64,000 bases of DNA, from NCBI GenBank assembly GCA_038501625.1, contig JAZAYU010000015.1, forward strand, positions 3,556,991 to 3,620,990. The letters are read 5' to 3'. This document shows, piece by piece, positions 25,513 through 37,100 of this stretch (positions within the stretch are counted from its first letter, which is position 1; each line of letters begins with the position of its first letter). Under the pieces are notes generated by a model that saw only the letters and a list, made by a program, of their open reading frames with translations, did no database searches and had not been told where the DNA came from. A program made the position numbers and the translations under genes. The stretch comes from Corbicula japonica. Taxonomy: Eukaryota; Mollusca; Bivalvia; Venerida; Cyrenidae.

Positions 25513-27196
25513 ATGCTCCCCCCGAAATTCGGGGGAGCATATAGTTGTCGCTTTGTCCGTCCGTCCGTCCCGTTCGTCCGTTCGTTCGTCCGTTCGTTCG
25601 TTCGTTCGTCCGTCCGTCCGTCCGTCCGTCATAATATTTTCCGGACAATTACACAAAAACTATGAGAGGTATCAAGACTAAACTTCATAGGTAGTTAGAT
25701 CTCGTTGAGGAGCAGTGCAGTGCACAAGAACTATAACTCTTGCTTTATTCATTTTTGAGTTATTGCCCTTTGAAATTTCTCATACTTACTTTTTGTCCGG
25801 GGCATATCTCCCAAAGTCTAAGAGTTATGAAGTTGAAACTTCATAAGTAAATAGATCTCAATGAGGAGCAGTGCAGTGCACAAGAACCATAACTCTTGCT
25901 TTATTCATTTTTGAGTTATTGCCCTTTGAAATTTCTCATACTTACTTTTTGTCCGGGGCATATCTCACAAAGTATAAGAGTTATGAAGTTGAAACTTCAT
26001 AAGTAGATAGATCTCAATGAGGAGCAGTGCAGTGCACAAGAACCATAACTCTTGCTTTATTCATTTTTGAGTTATTGCCCTTTGAAATTTCTCATACTTA
26101 CTTTTTGTCCGGGGCATATTTCACAAAGTATAAGAGTTATGAAGTTGAAACTTCATAAGTAGATAGATCTCAATGAGGAGCAGTGCAGTGCATAAGAACC
26201 ATAACTCTTGCTTTATTCATTTTTGAGTTATTGCCCTTTCAAATTTCTCATACTTACTTTTTGTCTGGGGCATATCTCACAAAGTATAAGAGTTATGAAG
26301 TTGAACCTTCATAACTAGATAGATCTCAGGGAGGAGCAGTGCAGTGCACAAGAACCATAACTCTTGCTTTATTCATTTTTGAGTTATTGCCCTTTGAAAT
26401 TTTTCATACTTCCTTTTTGTCCGGGGCATATCTCACAAAGTATAAGAGTTATGAAGTTGAAACTTCATAAGTAGATAGATCTCAATGATGAGCAGTGCAG
26501 TGCATAAGAACCATAACTCTTGCTTTTATTGATTTTTGAGTTATTGCCCTTTGAAATTTCTCATACTTACTTTTTGTCCAGGGCATATCACACAAAGTAT
26601 AAGAGTTATGAACTTGAAACTTCATAAGTAGAATGAATTCGTTGAGGAGCAGTGCAGCACACAAGAACCATAACTCTTGCTTTATTCATTATAGAGTTAA
26701 TGCCCTTTGAAATTTACCATACTTACTTTTTGTCCGGGGCATATCTCACAAAGTATAAGAGTTAGGAAGTTGAAACTTCATAAGTAGATAGATCTCAATG
26801 AGGAGCAGTGCAGTGCACAAGAACCATAAATCTTGCTTTATTGATTTTTTATTTATTTCCCTTTGAAATTTCTCTTACTTAGTTTTATCTGGTGCATATC
26901 TCACAAAGTATAAAAGTTTCTGAACTTGAAACTTCATAAGTAGAATGATCTCAATGCGGAGCAGTGCAATGCACAAGAACCATAACTCTTGCTTTATTCA
27001 TTTTTGAGTTAGTGCCCTTTGAAATTTCTCATTTTTTTGTCCTATTTTTGTACAATATTGTAAAATGCTTTCTGTTTGAATCGTAAAGGAAACTTTCAAA
27101 TACAATATCTTTCTTACAAATTCTTCCTGTTCTAACAAAAAAGTATTTGTGACAAAGCGGCGTTGGGGAGCATAACCCGTCTCTGACGGCTCTTGT
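25513..27196 (+). mobile_element. Helitron-like / pearl-type element P1 with 156-bp tandem core
   Basis: Starts with a hairpin (ATGCTCCCCCC, short loop, GGGGGAGCAT, 25513-25540). A TCCG/TTCG microsatellite follows at 25555-25630, then about nine copies of a 156-bp unit (25690-27030; GAGGAGCAGTGCAGTGCACA recurs every 156 bases). The right end repeats GGGGAGCAT and finishes with the stem CCGTC-TCT-GACGG, two bases, then CTTGTT. No protein is encoded. The architecture agrees with pearl elements of bivalves and with non-autonomous Helitrons (HINEs), which is established family knowledge; the assignment here is by structure only. Confidence 0.75.
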
Positions 27197-27823
27197 TTTC
27201 ACCTGAATCTTAGGCGGGGGTCTTTTTGATGCAGAAGCGTATGATTAGTGGTTAAATTTTGCTAGAATAACGATGATCAGGCTCCGCCACAACTGAGTAT
27301 TGTCAACAATGAAATGCACAAGGCTCACGTACCTTAAGAGACTGAAACAGTTACAATCTTAATTTTTACGTCGATCGCAACAATGCATTAACAAAAATAT
27401 TCGCCAACTTACTGACGGTCTCCCCAGGATTTTTGGAAGGGTTGTCGCTGGATATTTCGTGGATATAAGCTCGCGAAACTTTATTTTTTAACTATCATTT
27501 TATACAATTTTATATTTGTACCAAAGTTTACTGCAAAAACTGTATATAGTACATAGATGTTTTTTTTTATCTCTTTAGAGCCAAGAAAGGTACAAAGTTA
27601 AAAAACATAAATAATGTGAAACAATGTGTAAACAGTATGTCAACATGTGTTTCAATAACATAAACTGATCTGATCTCATCAAGTTACAATGCCAACTATA
27701 TACTCTGTATAGTTAGTTTTTCACCTTCATTGTCCAAGATATCTCACACATATCAAACTCAGTGTTTCATTACAACTGACAGAATTAGGATTAAACTTTC
27801 AGAAGCCTCTTTTCTTCTTGGGC
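27197..27823. other. spacer, nothing recognised
   Basis: AT-rich sequence between element P1 and the transposase relic. I see no exon, RNA gene or repeat. Confidence 0.5.
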
Positions 27824-27972
27824 CTAAGCGCTGACTGCCTTATTATAATCAAACTTCAGTACATCAGGACCTTCCATGGATATCATTAACAATGAATTTA
27901 ATGTTGAATTGTTAAGCCTGCTTCTAAGCTTAGTCTTCACTCTTGATAAAGTGGAAAAACCCCACTCACAAT
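27824..27972 (-). pseudogene. hAT-type transposase C-terminal exon
   Basis: The minus-strand exon has an acceptor (TTCAG) before position 27972 and a stop at 27824. It encodes CEWGFSTLSRVKTKLRSRL, then LLMISMEGPD, then FDYNKAVSA. This matches the C-terminal dimerisation region of hAT/ZBED-type transposases and host genes derived from them (E-x-G-F-S-x-x-x-R-x-K-T-x-L-R...LLMISxEGP). I could not find the catalytic core in the window. It may be the last exon of a decayed transposon or of a domesticated gene. Confidence 0.65.
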
Positions 27973-28315
27973 CTGAAATTAAATTAATTTACGATACCAG
28001 TAAACATATAGATAGCTTCACATATATAAAAATAATATCATAATAGGTATTCAGTTAACACAAACAGGTATAATAAATTATGTAGTGCACCCCAAGAACC
28101 TGGTTTAAACCCCTAGTAGCAAATTATTTTGCTACTGACTGTTCCAAGGCGCTAACCCATACGGTTCCCCTTTTCTATTAAACAATCAACAAACAAATCA
28201 TTTATTTTCCTCTCTTCTTTTTGCTGCAGGGGAGGCTGTGTTTTATGAGTGTGGCGATTCCTGATATGCATATTTCCCTTTTTATATATAGTAGCATGAA
28301 ATTGAGTTATTTTAT

Positions 28316-28684
28316 TTATTTAATGCAAGTCACAAGGCTAAGTAAATATATATAAAAAACATTGCCAACTTCTTGCAACCAGAAGTAGACTTTCTTCCAC
28401 TTAGGATCGACACCTGACTGGATCGAACTGGCTGTTCGAGGTAGCCGGCGTTGATTCAGTGTCTCGGCATGTTGGGGTACCGCGTCCGGCGTCGGAGTAA
28501 TTTCACGACGTGAAGGGGTACTTGGCGTCGTAAGAGTCGCTCTTGAAGGGCTATCCGGAAATGATCTCGATCTCATTTCTAGAATTTTGAAGTTCAGAAT
28601 GCCCGATGGAGTTGGCATCAGCCTCACAAGGCCGGTTTCTCTTGAAATAAGATAGAATTGACGAGTCGTCGTTCTTTCGCGCAT
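28316..28684 (-). pseudogene. possible N-terminal exon of the hAT-like gene
   Basis: Open frame of 122 codons on the minus strand, starting MRERTTTRQ. It has a low-complexity Ser/Thr/Pro stretch and then GVDPKWKKVYFWLQE, which resembles the segment before the zinc-binding domain of hAT-derived proteins (W-K-x-x-Y-x-W-L). It lies 344 bases upstream of the C-terminal exon and on the same strand. The zinc ligands and RNase H core are absent, so if the two belong together the gene is gutted. Resemblance is weak. Confidence 0.35.
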
Positions 28685-29836
28685 GCATACTTGAAAATGT
28701 GTCCGACGAAAATGAACTGATCGTTACGATGATAGCGCAGTAAAATGCCACAGAATGTATTTCTTTTGCAATTTAAGTTCTAAATGCAACTTGCCAATAG
28801 ATTTGTTTAAAACAATTCCATTATCGCGCAATTATGTTCATACATGTATACAGTACAATTTTCGAAGTGTTTGTCTTCTAATCACAGAACTAAGAATAAC
28901 CAAATAATTACTCATGATCGCATCTCATTTAAATCATTGAACATTATGTTAAACACACCGGGTTCCGCTATTAATTGAGAATATCAAGAGTCAACAGAGC
29001 CAAAATACGATCAAACGACACCGACAGACTTGCGAATTCACCACGTGGAGAGGCGGAGTTATCCAGCTGATAGTAAAGAAATCGATTGTGATTGGTCAAA
29101 TCGCCCATTGCTTAACCTTGAATGAGGTGTGTATTGAAAAGCGACCTGTGTTTACAATGCAAGAAACAGAAAATTATGACATGTCGATTTTGAATAAACG
29201 GATGTCGGCGAATTTAACACTTGTTGGAAATAGATCAAAGCTTGTTAACGGTTGTCTGGGGAGAACACTGGGACCCGGCCCGGTCCTTGTTAGCCGAGCA
29301 AAATCTCGATCCACAACTGCTCCAACCTAACCAAAATGGCAACCCACGCTATCTCCCGCTTGTCACGTGACTGATTTGTTTTTAATCGTTCTTTTAATAT
29401 CCTTTCCTTGCGAATCACAACATTAAATTGTTTTCTTGTTTTTATTTGTAGAATTATCTTTCAAAGTTCGCATTCCTTCTCGAAATATTTGTATTTTCTT
29501 AAAATGCACTACTTTTATGCCACACAACTACGAAATCTTTCAGGCGTAACTAAACTACTCATTCATATCCAGTTGCTTGTTCACTGCCGTAGCTGGTCAT
29601 GATTTCACTCTACATTGTCCGATGGAATTTTTGGCATGGATGCTCCAAAATTACACGGAAACTTACTATCAATCGCTCAGAATTCGTGGAATGGTGTGCT
29701 GCATTGTGCTTCACACTTGTGCAGAACATTTCGGCCTGCTCTCGCGGTGACCACTTACTTGATACGCTCTCGTGGTCGCAATGATACACCCGAAGTTCAG
29801 GACTGCGCGTCGCAGAGTTCACAGCATCGTTAGTAA

Positions 29837-29862
29837 AATACTGGCGCATGCGCGCCAGTATT
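29837..29862. repeat. 26-bp palindrome with 11-bp GC-rich arms
   Basis: AATACTGGCGC, four bases (ATGC), GCGCCAGTATT. Perfect arms, on the edge of a purine-rich tract. Confidence 0.85.
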
Positions 29863-30733
29863 AAAAATGCATGGTTAGGAGAATGGGTAACGAAATGGTA
29901 GGTTGGGAAGTAGCTAGATGGGCAGGAGAAGGTGATGAGGGTGGGAGGTGTGGATTTAGTAGATTGGCTGGTAAGTAGGAAGAGATGGAGGAAAGCGGAC
30001 GCACGGGCAGAGAGGCGGAAGGACTTATTCTGATTTTGTGAAGCCAATATATGCGCTTATTTTTTATATGCGCTAATATAGCTTAGAATGACCAACTATA
30101 AGCTTAATTGTTTGGTTGAATCAAGATTCCCTGTTGAATGCAACCTGAAAATGATCAAATCGGATAACCTTCTGGAAAGACGCACAATCATTGCAAGTCC
30201 TGATCCAAGAACAAAAGAAGACAATACTTGTTATTTATTCGGACGTTGTTTGACGGAGTTCACAGACCGTTTGACACCAATGACCAAGAATGCTGAAAAG
30301 TTGTAAATGTGATGGAAAGAGATATATCGTTACATACTTGACTTGTTTAAGGACACACCTGTTGATTCAGCGGCCACATTTCAACCTCACATAAATATTC
30401 ACCGCGAAATTTCATTAAGAATCGCACTTATACCTGCCGGCATAATTAGTAATACAAAGGAAGCGGTAAAACGCAATGATACACAGCACTTGCATTTGAC
30501 ATTCCGTATCTGTCATATCTAAGTACTCATGGTTCGGTAGCTTTATATGACTAGAAAACGCAAAATAAATCTAAAAACCTTACTATGATTTTACTGATCA
30601 AGAAAAGGAAAAACGATGTATTGGCTGGTTCCCTTTATTTTCAACTACATCCACATTGCAGCGGAATATACACGGATGTTTCTGAGAAAGTGTGGTGAAA
30701 ATCAACCCAATGTTCCATAACTAAGTTTTTACT

Positions 30734-30934
30734 ACTGTCGTATAATATTATTTCGAGGGGGTGGGGTTGTATTTGTCGCGTATTTCGCGCTAGGGTAAAG
30801 TCCGCGAAATAAAACTTCGGCAAAATCGAAACATTGAATATCTAGTATCATAATTATGATGTGCGAATTTATGTCCGCGCAAAAATGTTATTTATGCGCG
30901 AAATTTCATCCCCGAGAAATTCAATGATACCACA
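30734..30934. repeat. MITE of the TACTGT-GTATNAT family, copy 1
   Basis: Ends TACTGTCGTATAATATTATT and AATTCAATGATACCACAATA are inverted. The interior is full of TTTCGCG/CGCGAAA motifs. A better preserved copy is at 34739-34949. Confidence 0.6.
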
Positions 30935-31769
30935 ATATTTGTTTTCAGTGAAGCTTAGCGGAGAGACGCTCACAATACCTGTCCATCACCTTGATCATTT
31001 GAGCTCTTTTTGAGCGGAAACAAGGGTCACGTCCAACCGCCGATGATGCTTTACAAATCAATATTGTTATCGGGATGCAGATCGTGTTCACCCCAACAAA
31101 ATGTGAAGGGACCACCCTAACCGTGTCACTCACCCAGAGAGTGCCTCTGGCACATTGCGCGTGTGTGGTAACTATTTCAAATCTTGCCCGTGGGAAAAAA
31201 AGATACGAGTTAATCCACTTTGCTACCGTGTTACACCTTTCATACTGCATAATAAGGATTATGAAGATATTTTAGATACAAGAAATAGCATAAAGCGAAA
31301 ATGTACTTCTACTCCGAAGACGAGACGAAAAAAAAAGATAAATTTGACATGACAATAGACCGAGTCACAGTCGGAAGCAAGATTACCAGAAAGACGCTTC
31401 GTTTGGGGACAGACTTAGGGTGATTATGCAATAATTTCCAACTTCTCGGCCAAACTATCCAAAGGAGGTTCGATCAATCCCACTGAACCCCCTCAGTAAC
31501 CACAATTGCAAGTTGTTATTGTATGTAAAGTCTTTTCAATTTATTTAATTTTCAATTTTCATGTACAATAGCATTGTTTATTTCAATTGTAATGCTAATT
31601 GGTGGATCTAGTACTGTAGATAACAAGCAAATTCGTTAAATTTATATCCCGCGCCATGTACTGGTTATTACTAACACAACAGCTGAAGACATAGGGCTTT
31701 ATTTAGATAGTTATCATGGCAAAAACAGTGAATAGCGTGGTATTTAATTAAAATCCATGCAGAAGATGC

Positions 31770-32302
31770 AGAGAAGTAGCGCAGAAACAAATACTACTTC
31801 ATAGGCATAGTGCATAACTTATCAAAGGGCCATAACTCTGTGTTAAAAGGTCAGGCCAGAACAAGACAACAATATGGGCATCTTGTCTTGGTATTGATGG
31901 TTTTCATAGTTTCATTGAAAACTCTGTGTTAAACAGTCTGACGGGAACAAGACGATGATATGCGCATCTCCTCTTAGTATCGATGGTTCCCAGAAAGTTT
32001 CATTGAAATCCATTCAGTAGTTGCAGAGAAATAGCGCGGAAACGAATAATGCTCTACATGCATAACGCATAAGTTATCAAAGGACAATAACATTGTGTTA
32101 AACAGTCTGACCAGAACAAGGCGACGATATGCGCATCTCCTCTTGGTACTGATGGTTCCCACAGTTTCGTTGAAATCCATCCAGTGGTTGCAGAGAAATA
32201 GCGCGGACACGAAATTCGGACGGACAGCGTGACGGCGTGACAGTGTGACGGACGGACAACGCTAAAACAATACCCCCCTCCCGATTTCATCGGCGGGGGA
32301 TA
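31770..32302 (-). mobile_element. Helitron-like element P4 (reverse, 3' end unclear)
   Basis: Read on the minus strand it starts with a hairpin (32272-32302: TATCCCCCGCCGA, loop, TCGGGAGGGGGGTA). A TCCG/CGTCA microsatellite (about 32220-32265) follows. Then come about three diverged units containing AGCGCGG-ACGAA and the TCAGACTG segment (period roughly 130-160). I could not see a hairpin plus CTAGT terminus at its far end, so it is probably truncated there. Confidence 0.55.
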
Positions 32303-33090
32303 ATTATTTACCTTTAACCATTTACTCCATGGATACATCTATATTGCATGGGCGAACAGTGTAATCCAGATCAGCTGACACATCTGTGCCAACTGATCAG
32401 GATCTATACCGTTCCCTTTTAGATTCATTTGGTTATTTATGACCAAGATGCGACCAGATCCGACGGGTGTGCCGGCTGATCTGGGTCTACACTAGTTGTA
32501 CATGCGTTAAAATGTTTATATATGGGATGAACGGTTAATGCTTTTACCAAAAAGTTATTAAAAGGGAAGTAACCACGACGATATGATTGTAAACTTCTTT
32601 GTGCAACACTATTGCAATTGTATACAACTAAATGATTATACCACTTGCATACAAACAAAGGTTTAAATACATGATTTTGTTTCTACCACGTTGCCTAGCT
32701 GCAGGAGACCCATTAATCCTACTTCTATATTCGAATGTTAAAAATATTGACAGGTTTTTATATCAAGAGGTGGCCTTAAACACAGGTCTGACCAAGATAC
32801 TCAACATATAGATTAGTAATAACATCACCCAGCTTTCAATTTTTATATAAATAACTTTATTATCACAAAATGTCATTTTAAATAGAATATCCTGTAATGT
32901 AAAGATGGAAAATATGTAAAGATGTAAAAAAGCATAACATTTATGTTAATATGTAAAAAATTGTATAATTAACAGAAAAATATCAAATATAAATGATATA
33001 GCAAGAGGTACTTGTACATGTATGATTGCAATAAATATCATTTACACCTTTATATAATTGTATACATGTGTACTTAGTGTATATTAACCA

Positions 33091-33780
33091 GTTACTTCAT
33101 GGGATATGACTATTACCCCGTGGGCAAACAGTGAAGATCCAGATCAGACAGCACAGATGATCAGGATCTACACTATTCATTTTAGATTCATTTGGTTTTT
33201 CTTCTAACCATGAAGATCCAGTGTAGATCCAGATCAGACAACATGGATGTGCCAGCTGATCTGGCTCTTCATTGGCTGCATAGGCAATAAAACCCTTATG
33301 TATACAGTAAAGGGTTAAAAGAAAATGAACATCCAGTTCTTAATTAAACATAGTTTTGAAACTTTCGTTTTACTTTAACCCTTTCCTCCATATACACACC
33401 TTTATTGCATGGGCGAACAGTGAAGATCCAGATCAGCCAGCACATCCGTGCCGTCTGATCAGGATCTGCACTGTTCGCTTTTTGATTCGTTATGTTTCTG
33501 ACCAGAATGCAACCAGTGCAGATCCTGATCAGACAGCATGGATGTGCAAGCTGATCTGGATCTACACTGGTCACACATGCGTAAAAATGCGTATATATGT
33601 CTTTTATCCATCTGTACCATCTGATCAGAATGTACACTGTTAACTTTTTTGCATGAAATAACTTAAGGAATCTAAAAGCAAACAATGTAGATCCTGATCA
33701 GACAGAAGATGTGCAAGCTGATCTGAATCTACACTTTTTACCCATGTGATAAAAAAGTATGTATAGAGCAAATGGTAAAA
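33091..33780. repeat. F1 nested palindromes, three copies in a row
   Basis: Copies at about 33091-33316, 33376-33610 and 33610-33780. The middle one is the best preserved: a first palindrome built on AGATCCAGATCAGCCAGCAC and its complement, a spacer with GTTATGTTTCTGACCA, and then the same palindrome inverted. It lies just downstream of the D123-like gene. Confidence 0.85.
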
Positions 33781-33876
33781 ATAATATTAGTAAAAGTATT
33801 TGAAATATTTTTTGTATTCTCAATGTGTACATGTTAATTGAATGTTACATAAAGTAACAATACCGGTAATTGATTT

Positions 33877-34058
33877 ACAGTCTAACCTGTCTTAAGCAGC
33901 CACCCAAGGGAGTGACAAATAGTGGTTGCTATACACAGGTGGCTGTTAAAGAGAGGTGAAAATGAGAACAAAATGTCAGTTTAGGAGATATTCAAACTGG
34001 CTGTTTAAGACTTGTGGTTGTTATTCGCAGGTGGCTGCTAAGGCAGGTTTAACTGTAT
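33877..34058. repeat. MITE with AACCTGTCTTAAGCAGCCAC ends
   Basis: Imperfect inverted termini CAGTCTAACCTGTCTTAAGC and TAAGGCAGGTTTAACTGTAT. A related element (ACCTGTGCTAAAGACCACC ends) is at 61464-61644. Confidence 0.65.
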
Positions 34059-34178
34059 ACAAAATTTCTACCTTGATAAGGGTTCTCCATAAATCACAAA
34101 ACATGCCTGATTGAAACAAAGTATTTTGGTCAATTTAAGGAAATTCTTGTCCCTTTCCCAAACCCAGGGGGTTAAGTT

Positions 34179-37100
34179 TTAAACCCCTTCTTCCAGCAGC
34201 TTCCTAACACTGTGTGGGAGAATGGTCTTGGCCCCTGGGCGTGGTTTCTCTGTGACCCTGAAAACAAAGCCCTCTGATCCCTCAAGGATGGCACGTTCGT
34301 GGTTCCAGCTGAACAGAGCGCCATCTGTTGTCTCCAGGAACGGGTTCACTTCTATCACCCACAGCTTTCTTCCTGAAAATACCAGTCAGTCATTTTTTCT
34401 GGGGCTCATACTTTTATTCCATATAATTATATACGGGTTTCATCATGTGTGAACAGGGTAGATCCAGATCAACAGGCACATCCATGCCATCTGATTTGAA
34501 TCAACATTCGCTTTTTGGTCATAAATCATAAATAACCTAATGATTCAAAAAGTTAACAGTGTAGATCCTGATCAGATGGATGTGCCAGCTGATCTAGATG
34601 TACGTTTGATATAGATTTGTATGTTCGATATACAATGCACTAAGGATAATAGCAATATCCCTCGGGGTAAAGGGATCACTAGTTAATAGTTATCAAACAC
34701 AGGATGGAGTTTTTGTTTTCTTTTACATATCTGCTTATTACTGTTGTATCATTTAATTTCGCGGGGATCAAATTTCGCGCAAATAACATAAGTGACATTT
34801 TTGCGAAGGCTAAAATTTGTGCACTTGTATTATTCTAATAAGACTAGATATTCACTGGTTTGATTTCGCTAGGATTATATTTCGCGCACTAGCCCTAGCG
34901 CGAAATATGCGAAAATTCAACTCCCACAAAATATAATGATACTACAGTATTGGAAAAGGTTATTAATTCAATAATCTATGAAAATGAGGAAATTTTGAAA
35001 CTGTAGTAAACTGATACCAAAAAATAAATCTGGTAGAACATATATCATTTAAAACTCTGCAAGTTTCTTTTTAATTAATTAAACTTTTCATTTGAAAAGA
35101 TATATTGATAAAAAATGTTACTGGTATTAAAGCTACCAAATTTGTCATATAATTTGATGAAATTCTGAGTTATGAATGCTATAAAATACTTTGTGAATGG
35201 GACACTAACCTTGATTGCAAACAGCAAAATCAATGATGGAATTTTCCGGGAACTTTGAATCCTTTAGTTTTGGTTTTACAGACATATCAAAGTAATCTTT
35301 GACCAGTTTCTGATACATCTCTTTATCTTTGACCAGTCGCTCTGAGTAAATTGCATAATTGTATTGTGATAGACCAGTCAATTCGTAGTTGAACACGAAT
35401 CCACGGAACTCCATATCAACGTCAATATCGATAAATTTCCGTATAACGAAATGCTCGTTGTATTTATCCTTCTGGTTCACGGCGGCTAGGAGAAGGTCCT
35501 GATAAATCCGCTCACTGCGTAAAAACATATTGATGACTTCAGTTGAAGTTTTCACACGAAGGGCAGTAAAAGCAGCTTTCAGAAGGCAGGTAATTTGAGT
35601 ATTTTCATTTTGATCGGTTTTTGCATACGCATCTAATTCTTGCTTGTATAGTTCCTTAAATTTTTTTTGAACCAGAGGGGCATCTTTTGCACTCCGGCTG
35701 GATGTTTTAACAAAAGCAAACCCGTCTTTTGTAAAGGTGTCCATCACTTTCTGTAACCGTGTACACAGGACATCCAGGGTTGTCTTTTCCTTGTCTGATA
35801 TATTGTCCTGCCAGTCCGTGTTGCAGATAATCTCACTATCCTTATTTAAGTACAACCTGAAAAAGGTGAAAGTCATGAACAGTACAATGGGAGCATGTCA
35901 TATTTTGCATGCAACTAAAAACTTTTAAAAAGGTAATAGAAAGAAGGAGAAAACTGAAATCTGTTGCTAAATTCCTGGTCTTATCATCAACCGAATAAAA
36001 GAAATTTGAAATAATTGTTTAATTTCTCAGAATACTTTGTAACACATTTAACCCTTCGCCCTATAGGATATGGCTGTTTGTCCTATAGGATATGGCTGTT
36101 TGTACTATAGGATATGGCTGGTTTTGCCCTATAGGATATGGCTGGTTTTGCCCTATAGGATATGGCTGTTTGCCCTATAGGATATGGCTGTTTTGTCCTA
36201 TAGGATATGGCTGTTTTGTCCTATAGGATATGGCTGTTTGCCCTATAGGATATGGCTGTTTGCCCTATAGGATACGGCTGTTATCCACAGGTGAACAGTG
36301 TAGATCCATGTCAGCACATCTGCACCATCTGATCATTATCTGCACTTCACTTTTTGATTTATAAGGTTATTTCTGACCAAAAAGCGAACAGTGCATATCC
36401 TGATCAGATGGCAATGATGTGCTGGCTGATCTGGATCTACACTGGTCGCACATGCAATAAAATGCATATATATGGAGTAATGGTTTAATATCATGACACT
36501 ACCAGTATTTATTCAGTTGTAGTGTCTGGTTGGCCAGAAATAACCTAATGAATTAAAAGCAAAAAGATTAAGAAGTGCAGATCCTAATCAGAAACCAGAC
36601 AGCACAGATGTACTTGCTAATTTGGATATACAATGTTCACCAATGGGAAAACAGTCATATCCCATGGAGTAAAGTGTTCATAAACATACCAACCTTTCAT
36701 AAATGTTGATGAACACTTGGGCTTCTTCCATAAGGAAGGGGCAGAGAACTGTGGGAAATGTCTCGTCTCTTAATAGATCTATCCATTGCTCTGTGTTTAC
36801 TTCCAGCACACACTTCTCATAAGCTGAATGGAAAACTCATGGCATTATTTACTGATAACAAGAGAGCCAAAGAGCCCTATCGCTCACCTGACTCTTGGAT
36901 ATGTGAAAAGGGTAGAACAAAACACAAAGAAAGACAAAAATAAAATGCTTACTTTCTAAACATTTATATTACTGTTGTTTTTTTTATAGCATCACACAAT
37001 TAAGTGGCAATGGTTGGTTTTGTAGCCAGCTTCCACTGATTAAAACAACCCTTGATTAAGGAGTATTCATTTAAGATGAAGGTACAAACTTTTTACTTGC

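Larger units (their letters stand above)
28752..34178. other. intergenic, repeat-rich, no intact gene
   Basis: Contents: a 26-bp palindrome (29837-29862), a purine-rich tract on the plus strand (29876-30025), a MITE (30734-30934), a reverse-oriented Helitron-like element (31770-32302), F1 nested palindromes at about 32320-32545 and three copies in a row at 33091-33780, and a further MITE (33877-34058). The 145-codon frame at 29610-30047 is the complement of the purine-rich tract and has no domain. The frame at 30088-30306 (plus) is unrecognised and not supported by splice sites. Confidence 0.5.

Noticed and set aside
25474..25665. Frame with repeated RSFVRSSVRPSV.
   Set aside because: It is the TCCG/TTCG microsatellite of element P1.
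28551..28751. Second frame on the minus strand overlapping the hAT-like N-terminal frame.
   Set aside because: It overlaps out of frame and has no similarity of its own.
29610..30047. 145-codon frame on the minus strand rich in Ser and Thr.
   Set aside because: It is the complement of the purine-rich tract, with no domain and no splice sites that link it to anything.
30088..30306. 73-codon frame on the plus strand (MTNYKLNCLVESRF).
   Set aside because: Composition is plausible for protein, but there is no recognisable family, exon boundary or neighbouring exon to support it.
33344..33685. Frames on both strands encoding repeated SADPDQTA and CRLIRICT peptides, also at 37301-37811, 52251-52580 and 55591-55815.
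   Set aside because: They are translations of the F1 palindrome. The same peptides appear wherever F1 occurs and on both strands.
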